A stretch of DNA of 64,000 nucleotides from Diphasiastrum complanatum. Lineage: Eukaryota; Streptophyta; Lycopodiopsida; Lycopodiales; Lycopodiaceae. The notes under the pieces are model-generated. The model saw only the letters and a program-made list of their open reading frames with translations, did not search any database and was not told where the DNA came from. The translations under genes were made by a program, and so were the position numbers. The stretch lies in NCBI GenBank assembly GCA_029204225.1, contig CM055097.1, positions 37,558,976 to 37,622,975 of the forward strand. The letters run 5' to 3'. Below are positions 50,870 to 62,487 of the stretch, in pieces. Within the stretch, counting starts at the first letter, position 1. Each line of letters begins with the position of its first letter.

Positions 50870-51340
50870 AAGCATATTTCACTCAAGATCTTTTGGTTGC
50901 AGCTCTTATATTCAAGAGCACATTGTAGCTCAAAATGTCTATCGACTATCCAAATGTTCAAAATGATCCAGACTTGACCATTATCATAATTTATAAGATT
51001 ATAATTAGTTATGGTAATAGCCTTTCTGATCATGCAATTTGACATCCCTCACATCATATAGTGCTCTCAAGATGTCGACTTCTTTCAAAGTTTGAGCTTC
51101 AAATACATGGCCAATTTGGGTATCTGAAACATTGAGAATGATCAGCGAGAAAGCTTTACCATCCTTCAATTTCCATTTGGAGTCGGTTGTGTCGTCTTTA
51201 ATCTTCAATTCAATTCCTGTGACAACATCCCAAAGCTCTTTGGCAATTAGCAAGATCTTCATCTTAAATTTCCACAAATGGTAATTGGACCCATCTAGCT
51301 TGTTCAAAGCGAGACCAGCTTTGCTTTGTGAATCTATCTG
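50870..51340 (-). pseudogene. Element I: copia gag fragment
   Basis: Minus-strand frame reads KLDGSNYHLWKFKMKILLIA, KELWDVVTGIELK and SLIILNVSDTQIGHVFEA, like the N-terminal gag of element A (DKFNGSNFYIWKLKLRMML...DLWDVVEG). No LTR or pol found near it. The frame is lost below about 51005. Confidence 0.75.
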
Positions 51341-51349
51341 GAAGTTAGT

Positions 51350-53150
51350 CTTTTGATAATTTGATGAGTTAAGAATGAAAAGTAGTATTTGATAATGTTA
51401 AAATATTGTTACTATGCAATCTCTCTTCTATCTTCCGACCACAATGATTCTTGTTTTAGATGATGGGATAATGATTTATGAACTTTAGAAATCCAGATTT
51501 CTGGCCATTGCTTGGGGTTGAAACCATTGGTCTGTAGCTTGAATCTTCTAATTCTGACCTGCCTGAATCTTATAGTTTCTTGGAAACAATTTTTGCAACA
51601 TTAATGTAGGTCGTTGGGTTTGATATGAGAGCTAAAATTTCGGGTGGGAAGCCGCCAATCTGACTCTGGATGGATTGATCCCTCTATGTAATGCTTGGCT
51701 TATATTTTCTATCATTGTCTCTTTGCCATTTTGCTATCATTAATGTTGTTCATTGGGCTGTAGCTAGATCAGGTAGCCACTTGGATCCAACGCAGTTAAG
51801 GAAGGTGTTCACTACAAGGCATTCATGGCGATGGAGGCGCAAGATTTAACTAGAAATGAGTAGAAAATGATCTGATCCAAAATTGTCATTTTGTTAGAAG
51901 AAGGAAAGGATTCTCGAAAAAGGAATGGTTGCATGCTATTGATGAACTATCAGACTTTGTGGAATAATCCTTCTCCTAATGCATGACTACGTCTATCAAA
52001 TTTGAACAAAACTATCACAACTATTGCCACATTCAAATTCTAAGTGATTTGAAATCAGCAGAATCTATTAGATTGATTTCGTAGACAAACATAACATAAA
52101 AAACATTGTTGCACCGAATACTACAATATCGAAATACCCAACAATTTAGACAAAACTATAAGAGAACATAATCAAATTAGAAATGGAACAGAGAAGCATT
52201 CGATCATTCTAACATAATACTGAACACGATAAACTGTATGATCAATTCAGTAAGTAGCATGGACAAATCAAAAGATTCGTGAGCACACAATAATAGCAGA
52301 TGCAACTATGTACTCAAAAATATCTCTAAGTATCTAATTGACTCTATCTGACACTTTCGCTAATAATCAGTTAGTGTTTCTAGCAATGTGTTATATTAAT
52401 CTCCAAGATCAATATGCAAAAGAGCTAATGTAGTTGAAGAAGCTAAAGAAGAAGTTAAATTGATCAACTGATTATACTAGTTATGAAGGCCATTTAGGCT
52501 TATCCAAATGACAGTTCAAGACAACTATTTGGTTGCAAATTGCAATTGGAGCTTAGCCATATTGCGATGTCACTTATCCAATTAGGCTTCTTGGAAACTA
52601 CTTGCAAAAATTGTTAGGGCAAGTCATTAGCTTGACAACAAGTGAAAACAAGTTCCGTTAACATTCGATAGTTCAAACACCTTCGATACTCTTTGTTCCC
52701 ATGTATTTCTGCAGATTGTGTAAAAACATGAGTAAAACTACAGAATTGGATAGAGATTAAAGATCGACCATTTGGATAAATCTAACAACTATAACATTGT
52801 CTTATTATTATGACGCACAACTCAAAAATCATCAATGATGTACTAATGGCTCCCCTTGAGAAGATGGGATATAGACATGATGAATGCCTCCAATAGGCGA
52901 GAGACGTATGAAAGAGGCAAAATTGCATAGAGGCTAGAACCATATTGATCCGGTTGATTATAGATATAGATATTGTTGGCACTGTATACTGTACTTGTAT
53001 TTTGTTGAGCACGTTGAGTTGACTTACGTTTTTGTTACAAGCTTTGACATGTGTGCTTATGCTTCATAATTGTTGTCAATTTGTTGTCATTCAATACGAT
53101 TCCATGTGATTTCATTTCACATAATACATAAATAGAGATGTTTGATAAAG
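51350..53150. other. Intergenic, no gene recognised
   Basis: AT-rich sequence with only short frames lacking motifs. Confidence 0.4.
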
Positions 53151-53152
53151 AA

Positions 53153-53353
53153 TCACTTAATCGCCCCAAAATTGCACCACACTCCTCTTAGAACTCCGAG
53201 CAAACTAGGTAAGTGAATTGCTCTTGAAAACACTTTTAATCTGATACCCATATTGGCACCAAAAACAAACAAAAAAATCAAAAAAAATTGCATTCCAAGA
53301 AACCTTAATGTGATTTCCCAGATCGCGTTCTGGAACAAAACGTGCAACATTTG
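53153..53353 (-). mobile_element. Fragment of hAT-like repeat (relative of 57244-58011)
   Basis: Read on the minus strand it starts CAAATGTTGCACG and continues through AGAACGCGATCTGGGA, CCAATATGGGTATCAGA and TTTTCAAGAGCAATTCA. The same order of motifs occurs from 57244 on the plus strand. The other end and a target duplication were not found. Confidence 0.65.
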
Positions 53354-53867
53354 TAGTGGCATACACTATTTGATGAATATGAAATGAATCAAAAAACAAG
53401 AAATACTGATGAATGTGCTTTTGATATTGATATTCTTAGTAATAATAGAAGTTTTCATGAATGAAGTTGTACATGTCATAATGTATCACATTGAACATTA
53501 CTCACCTCTGCTGAGGTATCTGATTTGTTTAAACTATTGCAAAATCAGTCATGTCATAAATTGTTTTTTGATCAACTTTTTCTTTTTTCCACTATTTTAT
53601 ATGAATGTTTTAGCATGCATTGATATATTTTTGGATTTATGGCAGTATAACAGAAAGATACTGTGAAAGGGGGCTATTGATATACGTACATTTTTTAAAA
53701 CAAATTTTTTCTTTTTTCCATTATATTCTATGAATATTATAGCATGCATTGATATATTTTTAAGACAGATGTTGTGGAAGGGGTCTAATGATATGACTAG
53801 AATGTACCTAAATTAGACAAGAAGATTGTCAGTAGTAAAGGCATGCCTAACCCGCACTTAGCAAATA
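53354..53867. other. Intergenic, no gene recognised
   Basis: AT-rich. A segment like TTTTCTTTTTTCCA...TATGAATGTTTTAGCATGCATTGATATATTTTT occurs twice (about 53578 and 53708), a local duplication. Confidence 0.5.
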
Positions 53868-53875
53868 GAATAACC

Positions 53876-54107
53876 CATAGTTCCCAAGAACGGTACCGAA
53901 TGTAGGAACCGTTCCTAATATGCTAATAATACCTGTTAATTTAAAAAATAACTTTGGCATGGGTTTAAAAAAGAATTTCAGTTATACAGTTTTTCTTTTT
54001 ACAGAACCGTACCTGGTTTGATATCCATTCCGAAGGAAGAGAACAGCCGTTCTTTAGGAACGGTACCATAACCATATCCAAAAAATTTAGGAACCGGTAT
54101 ATCACTG
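53876..54107. mobile_element. hAT-like MITE with 8-bp target duplication
   Basis: 232 bp, flanked by GAATAACC at 53868-53875 and 54108-54115. The ends are CATAGTTCCC and, inverted, CAGTGATATACC. Both subterminal regions carry GGAACGGTACC / AGGAACCG motifs in both orientations. The 8-bp duplication and CA-type ends fit the hAT superfamily. No coding capacity. Confidence 0.75.
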
Positions 54108-54115
54108 GAATAACC

Positions 54116-54912
54116 AAAAAATTGACAGAGAAGAATGATCTTGGCATCACATAGAGCACAGGTATTTTTAAGAAGTGAATATCTTGCACATCACATTATA
54201 TGCTCTACTTCTCTTCCTTGCTTAAGACTCTTCAAATGAGAACCTTCAAAGCTACGCATTGACATTAACACTGATCGAACACATCAGATCATAGATACCC
54301 ATTCCGGAATGTTTTCAAAATTTTAGTTTCATTTTGTACGTACAAAAAGTTTTCTTTATGACAATTTCAGATTTTCAACGAAATAACCAAAACATACATT
54401 CCATACAGAAAGTATGATTTTGCTTATACATTGTAGACTAGTTCTATGCAATAGATTAGCATCAACATGAAGCCAGAAAGCTCTTTGCCTGTATGGAACC
54501 TAATGCTTTCTAGATCAAGCTAATGATGTACAATTTTTACCAGAGGTGTGTACCTTAATGTTTTCTAAGACCACAAACTTGCCTCCACAATTTGGACATT
54601 GAGAATCCAATCTCTAGAATTTTTCAGTTGTACAGAATGTCATTCTGTACATACTTTACAGATTTAGTATTTTGTACAGAATGGATAACAGTGGCTTATA
54701 AGAAACTGTGAGTTAGATGAAACACAATTCAAAGAACATTGTATAAAGCATATGAAAATCTATTGCTATTTCATTTTGAAGTAATACAAATTCTCTGTAT
54801 TTGTGAGAGCTTTGGGAGAGTGATGTGATTAAGCTCAATGCAATTATTCCAAGTTCATATGAAAGAAGTGAAGCTGATGGTCTTAACACTCAGATCATTC
54901 ATGCACACATAC
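54116..54912. other. Intergenic, no gene recognised
   Basis: No motif-bearing frame or element boundary seen. Confidence 0.4.
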
Positions 54913-55115
54913 CTGTTTTGAGTTTTGAGCCCGGCATTTGAATTCAGGGATACAGAAAACAGAATATTGACTGGTTAAAACCAAATCAGCAACCTTCTTA
55001 CTGAGGAGAGTATTCATCATCACGTTGCTAAATTCTTCGACCACAGAAAACAAGCAACCATTTACAAAAAAACTGGAAAGGACTCCTAATAGGCCAAAAC
55101 AAATCAAATACAAAC
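54913..55115 (-). other. Candidate exon with consensus splice sites
   Basis: 203 nt on the minus strand between CACCTCAG| and ACAG|GTATGTG, open in one frame (it includes FSNVMMNTLLSKKVADLVLT). It lies downstream of the DsbA-like stop codon, so it may be a 3'-UTR or alternative exon of that gene or part of another. No family recognised. Confidence 0.25.
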
Positions 55116-55447
55116 CTGAGGTGATCTAAAATAACACGTGCAGATTAATCTGTATGACTAGCCAAAATTTATTCTGGAACTATTTATAAACGTCCTCAAC
55201 CTTCTTAGAGCAGATTTGGAACATAGCATAAAATGTTGACAACTACGATAACCAGAGTTGCAATAAACCCAAGCCTCATTCATGTGCCTCTATACCAAGG
55301 CCCCAACTTGGCATACTTGAAATTGACAACAACAGTAATAGATACAACCATCACACACAAACACACACGTCTCAGTATATGTTATACACAAATCAGGACA
55401 AGTTGAAGCCCATTAGCAGTGTTGGCTCTTCCCTCAGCACAGACAGA

Positions 55448-56202
55448 CGCTAGGCTTTGTTTGCAAGGATCCATTCATTTCTAATTGCTTGCTCAATAGT
55501 TGATGGCTCCTGAAAGATACACATTACTCTTCAGTTAGAGAATGCTCTCAATCTTATTGATCTAAACGTCATTCTACAAGAACACTTTAAGCATCTACAG
55601 GTGGCTTCAGCAAAGTAGGCTCAAAACTGAAAGGACAAACCAGCAGGATAGCATACGTCTAATTCTATCAAATTTAGTATTGGGTTTTCAGTTTCAGGAT
55701 GCCGTTTGTTTGAGAATAGCTTAAACTATATCTATGTTCATAGCTCCACTGTATTTTCGTATCTATGTTCAGTCTTGACAAAAATCATTTTGCACAATAT
55801 GTCTTACTAGTTGTTGACAAGTTATCAAGTAGACCTCAACTTTTGCATCTTTCTATTCCTTTTGAGTCTTCATTCACTCAATTAGATAGGTGCAATACAT
55901 GCTCCAACGAGTGAGTTTTTCTGCTTACAATATGGACAGACTATTGATAAAGTTTAGCTAAATGACAAATTCTAGGAATAGCATCTTAATTACCCAGAAT
56001 TAGAAACATGCATCTGTAAAAAGGTAAAGAAAGCTCTGACATGAGTAGAGCAAGGGTTTAGGGGTTAGGCGTAAGAGCTAACCTGTGCACCCGATAAAGA
56101 ACGCCGTTTGTTCACAAGAAAATAAGGGACTGAATGAATGCCAAACTTTTCCTTCGCTGTTCTGTCCTCTTCAAGTACCTCCTTTTCACCCTGACCTGAT
56201 GT
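55448..56202 (-). CDS. DsbA/FrnE-like thioredoxin-fold protein, last two exons (partial)
   Basis: Minus-strand exons 56202-56083 and 55507-55448, joined in phase 0 across a GT..AG intron of 575 bp. The penultimate exon reads EKEVLEEDRTAKEKFGIHSV then PYFLVNKRRSLSGAQ; the last reads EPSTIEQAIRNEWILANKA and stops. EED..AKE.G(I/V)..VP(Y/F)F..N....LSGAQ is the C-terminal signature of DsbA-family (FrnE-like) oxidoreductases, where the conserved cis-proline follows the valine (VP). Plant members are usually a little over 200 residues, so about three quarters, including the N-terminal CxxC-type site, is missing. Upstream DNA holds copia remnant K, so the earlier exons may lie beyond a long intron or outside the window. 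An alternative acceptor would start the first exon at 56195. No break is seen in these exons. Confidence 0.72.
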
Positions 56203-56795
56203 CTGTGGCATGGTAAAACTTCACATTCATGAACATTTTCAGCTTATTGTCAATGTTTTCTTGAAATATGTGCCCTTAACTCATTAGATCAAATTAGCTG
56301 GTTGCTGTTAGAAATCCAGAATATGAGCCATAGAAGACAATGCCACTGAGTGACTTCAAAACCTTAAATAAAACTCCCAGCAGTATGGAACGACATCGTC
56401 CTTTACTGAACCTGGGTTACAAGGTGTAATTTTCTGTCTAAAAAATAAAAAAGAAGTAATCCATTTTTGTAAATTGTTTCTATATGCTTGAAACGAGGTT
56501 TCATACCTACAGAACAATAATACATAAAATTCAAAAATGTACTCAAATGTGCAAGTCTACTTCCTATCCCTTAAAATTTAAGAGTCGTAATTGTGAAAAA
56601 GTGGCAAAATCGCATAACCTTGCACATATGGAAATCTCACTTTTGGGCTGTCCCACACGTGATCCCAAAAAAGAAAATCAACTTGCTATTTAAGTAGAGT
56701 TGCCACCTTCTTGAGGCGATCATATTTAAGTTGCCTCTAGCTGATGAAGAGGAGATTACAATGCATGGCATGGAACATAATAGGGACGGACATTG
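56203..56795. other. Probable intron or flank of the DsbA-like gene
   Basis: No upstream exon recognised; short frames only. Confidence 0.35.
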
Positions 56796-57175
56796 TGTTG
56801 TGTCTATCTATGACTTAACCTCAATAATTAATAGACACAACAAATTAAAGCTGAAGGAAACTATGGAGTCTTCCAAACTTAAGCACCACAAGAAACCAAG
56901 TTAGGAACTCCAAATGCTTGATTAGATACAGAGAGGAGGATGTGGGCCTTCTAGAGGATGAGTCCTCCCTTACATATATAGAGACTATTGAGGTGTCATC
57001 ACCAACTTGAGTCTTAAGCCACATGGCATGCACTTGGCCACTTGGACCCAACTTGCACTTAACTACGAAGATGGGGTACAATGTATTTACAATCAAATTG
57101 CCCCCAAAAATTGTACAACACAAAACCATGTAAGGACCTAGCCACTTGGGGTAAAATAGGCATCATCTTTTAACA
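56796..57175 (-). repeat. Probable 3' LTR of element K
   Basis: On the minus strand it begins TGTTAAAAGATGATG directly after a polypurine-like AGCAGGGG (57176-57183). It contains CTCTATATATGTAAGG as a TATA-like site and ends near GACACAACA. No second LTR found. Confidence 0.55.
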
Positions 57176-58600
57176 CCCCTGCTTAATGGCTATTTTTTTT
57201 ACTGTAACTACCTAAAGATGTTTGCATTCTGACCTTTGGTGCCCAAAGTTGCAGGCCACGATCCGGAACGCGATCCGGATCGCATTCTGGATCACGTTCC
57301 GGGATTTCCCATTAGGGTTTCTCGGAAAGCTTTTTTTTTTTTGAAATTTTTTTAATGCCAATATGGGTATCAAATGAAAGGTTTTTTCAAGAGCAGTTCA
57401 TTTATCAAGTTTGCCATCAATTTCAAGACCATTGTCGTCCATTTTCGAAGCATTGAGCGATTTTCTACTATCAAGTTATTTTCCACTATTATATCATTTT
57501 CTACAGTATTGTGTGAAATGAAAGCTAGTTTGCAAAAAGAGTCAAAAACACATGGAAAAGGGGCATGAGATTCATATCTTTTGATAAAAGCAAAAATGGG
57601 AAAAACTAACAGCATGAGCATGTCTGTGGGGTTCAATACAGATGATTTGAAACCAAAAACCACTTCATTACGTTACCTACAGCTCATTCTATGAGGTACC
57701 AAGGTTTGAACTCAAAACTTACCTAAAATCGTTTTGGAGACAAACGCCACCACCTCATCGCTTCCACCGGCTTGATCACGCACAGATCGATGCTCCACAC
57801 TGCCCACAATCCACCATCACCTCCTCACCTTTGCTCTCTCTCACTCTCCAACTCTCACAAGCCAAATTTTTTTATGTGGGCCACGGGCTGCCTGCGTGCG
57901 GCCCACGTAAAAAAATTTGAAATTTTATTCGCGTTCCGGGACAGCGTTTCTGGCCGCGGAACGCTCGCGATCCGGAACGCTCGATCCGGATCGCGATCCG
58001 CTGCAACACAGTTGGTGCCACAGAACTCAAGTTGAAGTTCTCCACTATGAAGTGTTGGTCGACCTCAATGTGTTTTGTCCTAGCATGGTATACGAGATTC
58101 TTGGCAAGTTGAATGCAACGGGCAGCCCTCATAGTCGCCCTGTATTGAAGTTGCTGTTAGTCCACAATACATTCATAACCATAACATTAAATTTGTATAA
58201 ACCACAAGTTTTATCACAAAAATCATCAACAACCACTTTGAAACTCTGTTCCACATCTTTAATTTGACACCTTTTGTCACTAACTGAATCTTCAGCTTAT
58301 GATCTTTCATTGCACCAACAAATAAAAGACTCTTTTGTAAACCAGAAACATGCAACGCATTTTCAAGTACCTTGATTTGACCATTAGGAAATTGAATAGG
58401 TACGGTGCTGATCCCTTGTGTCTGGCATTCATCACCATTTGCTTGAGCAACTTCATTTCCATCATTGGTTAGCTGAAACTTTTAGAACCACGATTTGTTC
58501 CCCGTCTTGTGTCTTGTTGCTCTAGAGTCCATGAACCATTGTGTGTTGTCAATGGAATCCTGTGATTTAGTCTCTTTGCAGCATTTCCTACAACCTTGAA
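57176..58600 (-). pseudogene. Element K: copia remnant, protease joined to RNase H
   Basis: On the minus strand a protease segment (WFMDSRATRHKTGNKSWF, about 58490-58560) and FPNGQIKVLENALHVSGLQK are followed, after an internal deletion near 58135-58180, by RNase H (IQLAKNLVYHARTKHIEVDQ, about 58060-58120). RNase H is interrupted by the hAT-like element and resumes left of it as FCGTKGQNANIFR (57200-57240). The G of the usual DSGA protease motif is R here. Integrase and RT are gone. Confidence 0.8.
57244..58011. mobile_element. hAT-like non-autonomous transposon with GC-rich subterminal repeats
   Basis: 768 bp, flanked by TTGGTGCC at 57236-57243 and 58012-58019. Ends CAAAGTTGCAG and, inverted, CTGTGTTGCAG. 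Both subterminal zones (57256-57303 and 57930-58000) are packed with GATCCGG, CGATCCGGATCGC and GGAACGC motifs in both orientations, unlike the AT-rich surroundings. An inner hairpin GTGGGCC...GGCCCAC lies at about 57875-57907. No transposase frame. It is inserted in the RNase H of element K. Confidence 0.78.
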
Positions 58601-59636
58601 TACTAAGTATCTAGTGAGCTACAGCCCACAACAGAGACGAAAGAAAGGGAAAATTGATCTAGATTTTAGGTTCCAAAAATGTTGGGTTCCAAAAAGCATG
58701 CAAAGAAGGTAGACATTATCAACTAGGGTTACTCTTACCATTAATTAAGATTGAACCCTATTAGATAAGTGCAGTTCATGTATCATGACTAAATGACAGT
58801 GCATTCTTGATTCTCTTGCTCGTATGGGCAGTACAGGACGTAATAGTTGTGGTTCTTTGATATTTAACCATAGGTTGCTTTCAACCCCTTGCTCTCAGGG
58901 GCAGTGTAGGGTGTCTCACGATCCATCAACTCTTGCGGGACTGGAGCACAATCATCAATGGAGTGAAATACCTTATTGAACTTTTTATACAATAGTGAGA
59001 TATGGAATGGATAATAATACCCAGACTCTTGATTAGACAGAAATTCAAACATGTATCCACAGAATGAGAGTAACTATTGGCTTAACGGACTCAGCTACCA
59101 AATCGCTAACAAAAATTAATCACTGTTTAAGCACAACATCATCCAATTCAATAGCTTCAGATTCAAAACTTAAAGTGGTAAAGCTCCAAAAATTATGAAG
59201 AGAACGAGAAGACCTGACTTGGGGAAGAAGGGAAACCTCTCATCTTGTTGGCATTCCTATTCGCTAGCCAAAGAGGGCACAATAAAACCCTCTACCAAAA
59301 AAAAGCATCACCAAAAGTGTGCTTCAAGTGATTATCCGCTCTCCAGCTTTGGCCCTCTTTACTTATGATTCTACATAATAATAGGAATTACGCACATTCA
59401 AGTTAGAAACTACTATTCAAGTATTAACATAAATTGGACAGCCAACGAGAATTCTACCTTTCCTAGTTACAAAGAATTGTGATTCAAACTATAAAGTCTT
59501 ACACACAGGATACTATCTAAACATGCCAATACAAGCAACCAACAAGGGAAAGGATGGTGGACAAACCAACCCAACCAAACCTAGATCGAACGGATCTAAC
59601 CCCCAAGCTATAGATCAATCTCAAAGAGGAATGAGG
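58601..59636. other. Mostly unassigned; one short ORF
   Basis: A minus-strand frame at 58864-59052 includes DDCAPVPQELMDRETPYTAP and ends SKGLKATYG. I do not recognise it. Part of this stretch may belong to the LTR of element L. Confidence 0.3.
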
Positions 59637-62487
59637 CATCATACCAGTAGCACGGCTGCTAGCACCAAAATCAATCATACACTAGTGAGAGCCCAATAGG
59701 TATACTTATACCCATCCAAGGCCCATGCACCACTAGTAGTGCACTGTGGCACCTCACTGGACACCTTTGCAGCCTATTTGGGCCACGTCGTCCAGTTCCT
59801 CAATGACTCACTGATAGACCCATACAAATCCACCATCATGAGTTTAGGCCTACAACCATTAATTATGACCTTATGCACATAAGGGCCCCAAATCCCTTAT
59901 AGTCACAACTAACTTACGGGTTGTTAGTCTACTGATCCCTAGCATGGACACGCTACCCGAGACCAATCGTGGGCATGACATTCTTCCCCCCTCATTCAAG
60001 TTCTGTCCTCAGAACTTAAAGCTAGGGAAATTCCTCCTTAAGCTCCCTTCCTATTCCAAGGAATCATCATCGTCCGTGCGACTCTTCCGTCGAACCAAAT
60101 GCTTGGTAACTATATGATTTGCTGATTTGGTAAGATGATCAGTCGTACCAAAATTCCACTATCCTGTTTATTCATCCGGGGTAATCTTACCATGAACACA
60201 ATCCTCCCTTATGGATCAGGTATATCCTAGAGTCTGCCATATCATAAGAGTGCATCACAATTCTTAAAAGACACATGAGTTGTTCCAAAAAGTCCTTCCC
60301 ATCTGGAAAGTTTAAGACTTTTTCGACTCACTTACGGTGCCTATATAAGGACGTCCTTACTTTAGCCATGGCACAAAGTGTCATTCCAAAGTTAGGGTCC
60401 ATCCAAAATACATCTAGATTCAATTATTCTTAAGTTCTGATCTAGAATAACTCAAGATTCACCAAAACCTCATTACGTGAAGTTCTAACTTTTGGCTGCC
60501 AACAACTATCCAACTCTCCTGAGTCCTCCAGGATAGCATTCCATCCTTTCCAATCGCGAAAAGATAAGGCCAAAAGTTTTCGTGTATTCTATGCACATAA
60601 ACCTTTAAACGAATCCAAAATTGACCCATTAAGGTTGCGACTTATAAGCAATACATTTCAACAATAATATCCCTAAGTAAGATCATATTGTTGATTCAAA
60701 CAACTAACTCAGAAGTAGAGCTTCTGTCTCGGTTGGCTGTATCGGATTTAGAAAATATTGGAATGTATAAGTGTGGATCCAAGACACCACATTCAATTTG
60801 ATTCTAATTCCACCTAGGTCAATAACAATTCTCATCGAGAAATTACTATTACCTAGCGAGAAATTGTCTCACACAATTCTCATCAATATGCCTATGTTTT
60901 AACGACTAGTTTGTGCATGCTTATAAACTTAGTCCAACAAATACTTTGTAGATCCACAGGATTAAAAGTTTGTACAAAGGTTTTATGATCACACAAAGAT
61001 TCACTACATAGCATATCTCTACAAATATTACCAGATTTGTACACGATACTTTCTTAACTAAGAATCCTGTAACTCGATTATCCTCTAAGAGAAAATATTT
61101 CTCAAAGAGTGCTATTTCGCAACCAAAATCTCAACCAGAGAATCACCAAAGAATATATTGTTAGAGTGAATTTCAACCCTTGCATCAACTCACAGATCCC
61201 AGTCCTTACTAAGATCAAGTTGATTGCTTTCAGCAAGAAACGAGTTTCAACAAACCACCATCTTGCAATAAAATTCCCTAGTTCTGACACAAATCAATCG
61301 GACTTGCACTCAACAACTCTTCTACTACAAGAGTGTTTCTAATTTCTTTTTCTTACATCTTCTAACAAGATATCTACCATAATCCATAAAGGATTTCTGT
61401 AATATCAAAATATCCTATCGTTTCTGATTTTTGGAAACAGGTCCATCATCTATTCAAATACCAGATTCCTCCTGGAATCTATGATAGATGTTTCTCCTGA
61501 TAACTTTCTCTTCTTCCTACTTCTCCCCCTTTTAACAGGAAATCACACGAGTTTCCAAGGGGTGCATATCAGTTAGATTTGCCCTAGGAGAAATTTTAAA
61601 GAAGAGATCCAAGAAAAACTCGAAAGTCAAGAAACGTATTGCATTATCGTAACCAAATACTGATAATGTCCCAACACATTTTCGTGAATGACATACAAAA
61701 GATCTTCTTTGTTACCAACACAGAGAATCGACCTATAGATCGGAAAAAGGACTTATCAAAGATTCATATAAGGAAAACAATTTAGAAAACGAATCCATTA
61801 ACCATTTTTGCGACATCATCCAAGGTCCACGGGTAATAAAAATTACCTTCCAAAGAATCACAAGAAATCGGGCTAATAAATGTTTAGAAATTCACAAATA
61901 TATTTTTAGTATAAAGAAATAGCTTGTCGGGTTTCCGGTTTTGTAAATTTGAGATCATGACCAATATCTCAGATTTCCAACAAAACACCCGTTTATGACC
62001 CATAGTATTCGGCATCAATTAGATTTACGGCCTTACTATGATCAAACTGATCGAGTTAGTTTTAGATCTTCATTTTGGAATCGCCTGCGTCCCATACCAC
62101 AGATTCTTCCTCCACGAAAGCCCTCCACTTCCTGATCAAAGCGTCACAAAAACCAATTTTTGTTAAAAAGTATATGAAGTTCTCGGGATTCGGAACAAAT
62201 CCCAACTCCATAGTATTATTTGGAACTCATATCGTCTTTCGCCCCTTTCTTAATCTCTACGGTCACGTAACATGCGTTAAGTGACAGATTTAGGAATGGA
62301 GAAGAATGAGTCAACTTTTTTTTGTTCTTATATCTTACTGTGTCATGAGTTTAGGCCTACAACCATTAATTATGACCTTATGCACATAAGGGCCCCAAAT
62401 CCCTTATAGTCACATCTAACTTACGGGTTGTTGGTCTACTGATCCCTAGTGTGGACACGCTACCCGAGACCAGTTGTGGGCATGACA
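59637..62487 (-). mobile_element. Element L: Ty3/gypsy-like remnant
   Basis: A 147-bp block at 62341-62487 (TGTCATGAGTTTAGG...GGGCATGACA) matches the end of a longer LTR-like region closing at 59980. Beside the latter, on the minus strand, is a polypurine tract GAGGGGGGAAGAA (59981-59993), preceded by a decayed frame with RRNFPSFKF and NLNEGGR, the tail typical of plant gypsy polyproteins. The left LTR's outer end is not defined. The right LTR is cut down to 147 bp, and the interior of about 2.3 kb shows no intact RT or integrase. Confidence 0.5.

Noticed and set aside
58864-59052. Short ORF ending SKGLKATYG as a gene
   Set aside because: No recognised family, no supporting exon, and it lies next to repeat remnants.
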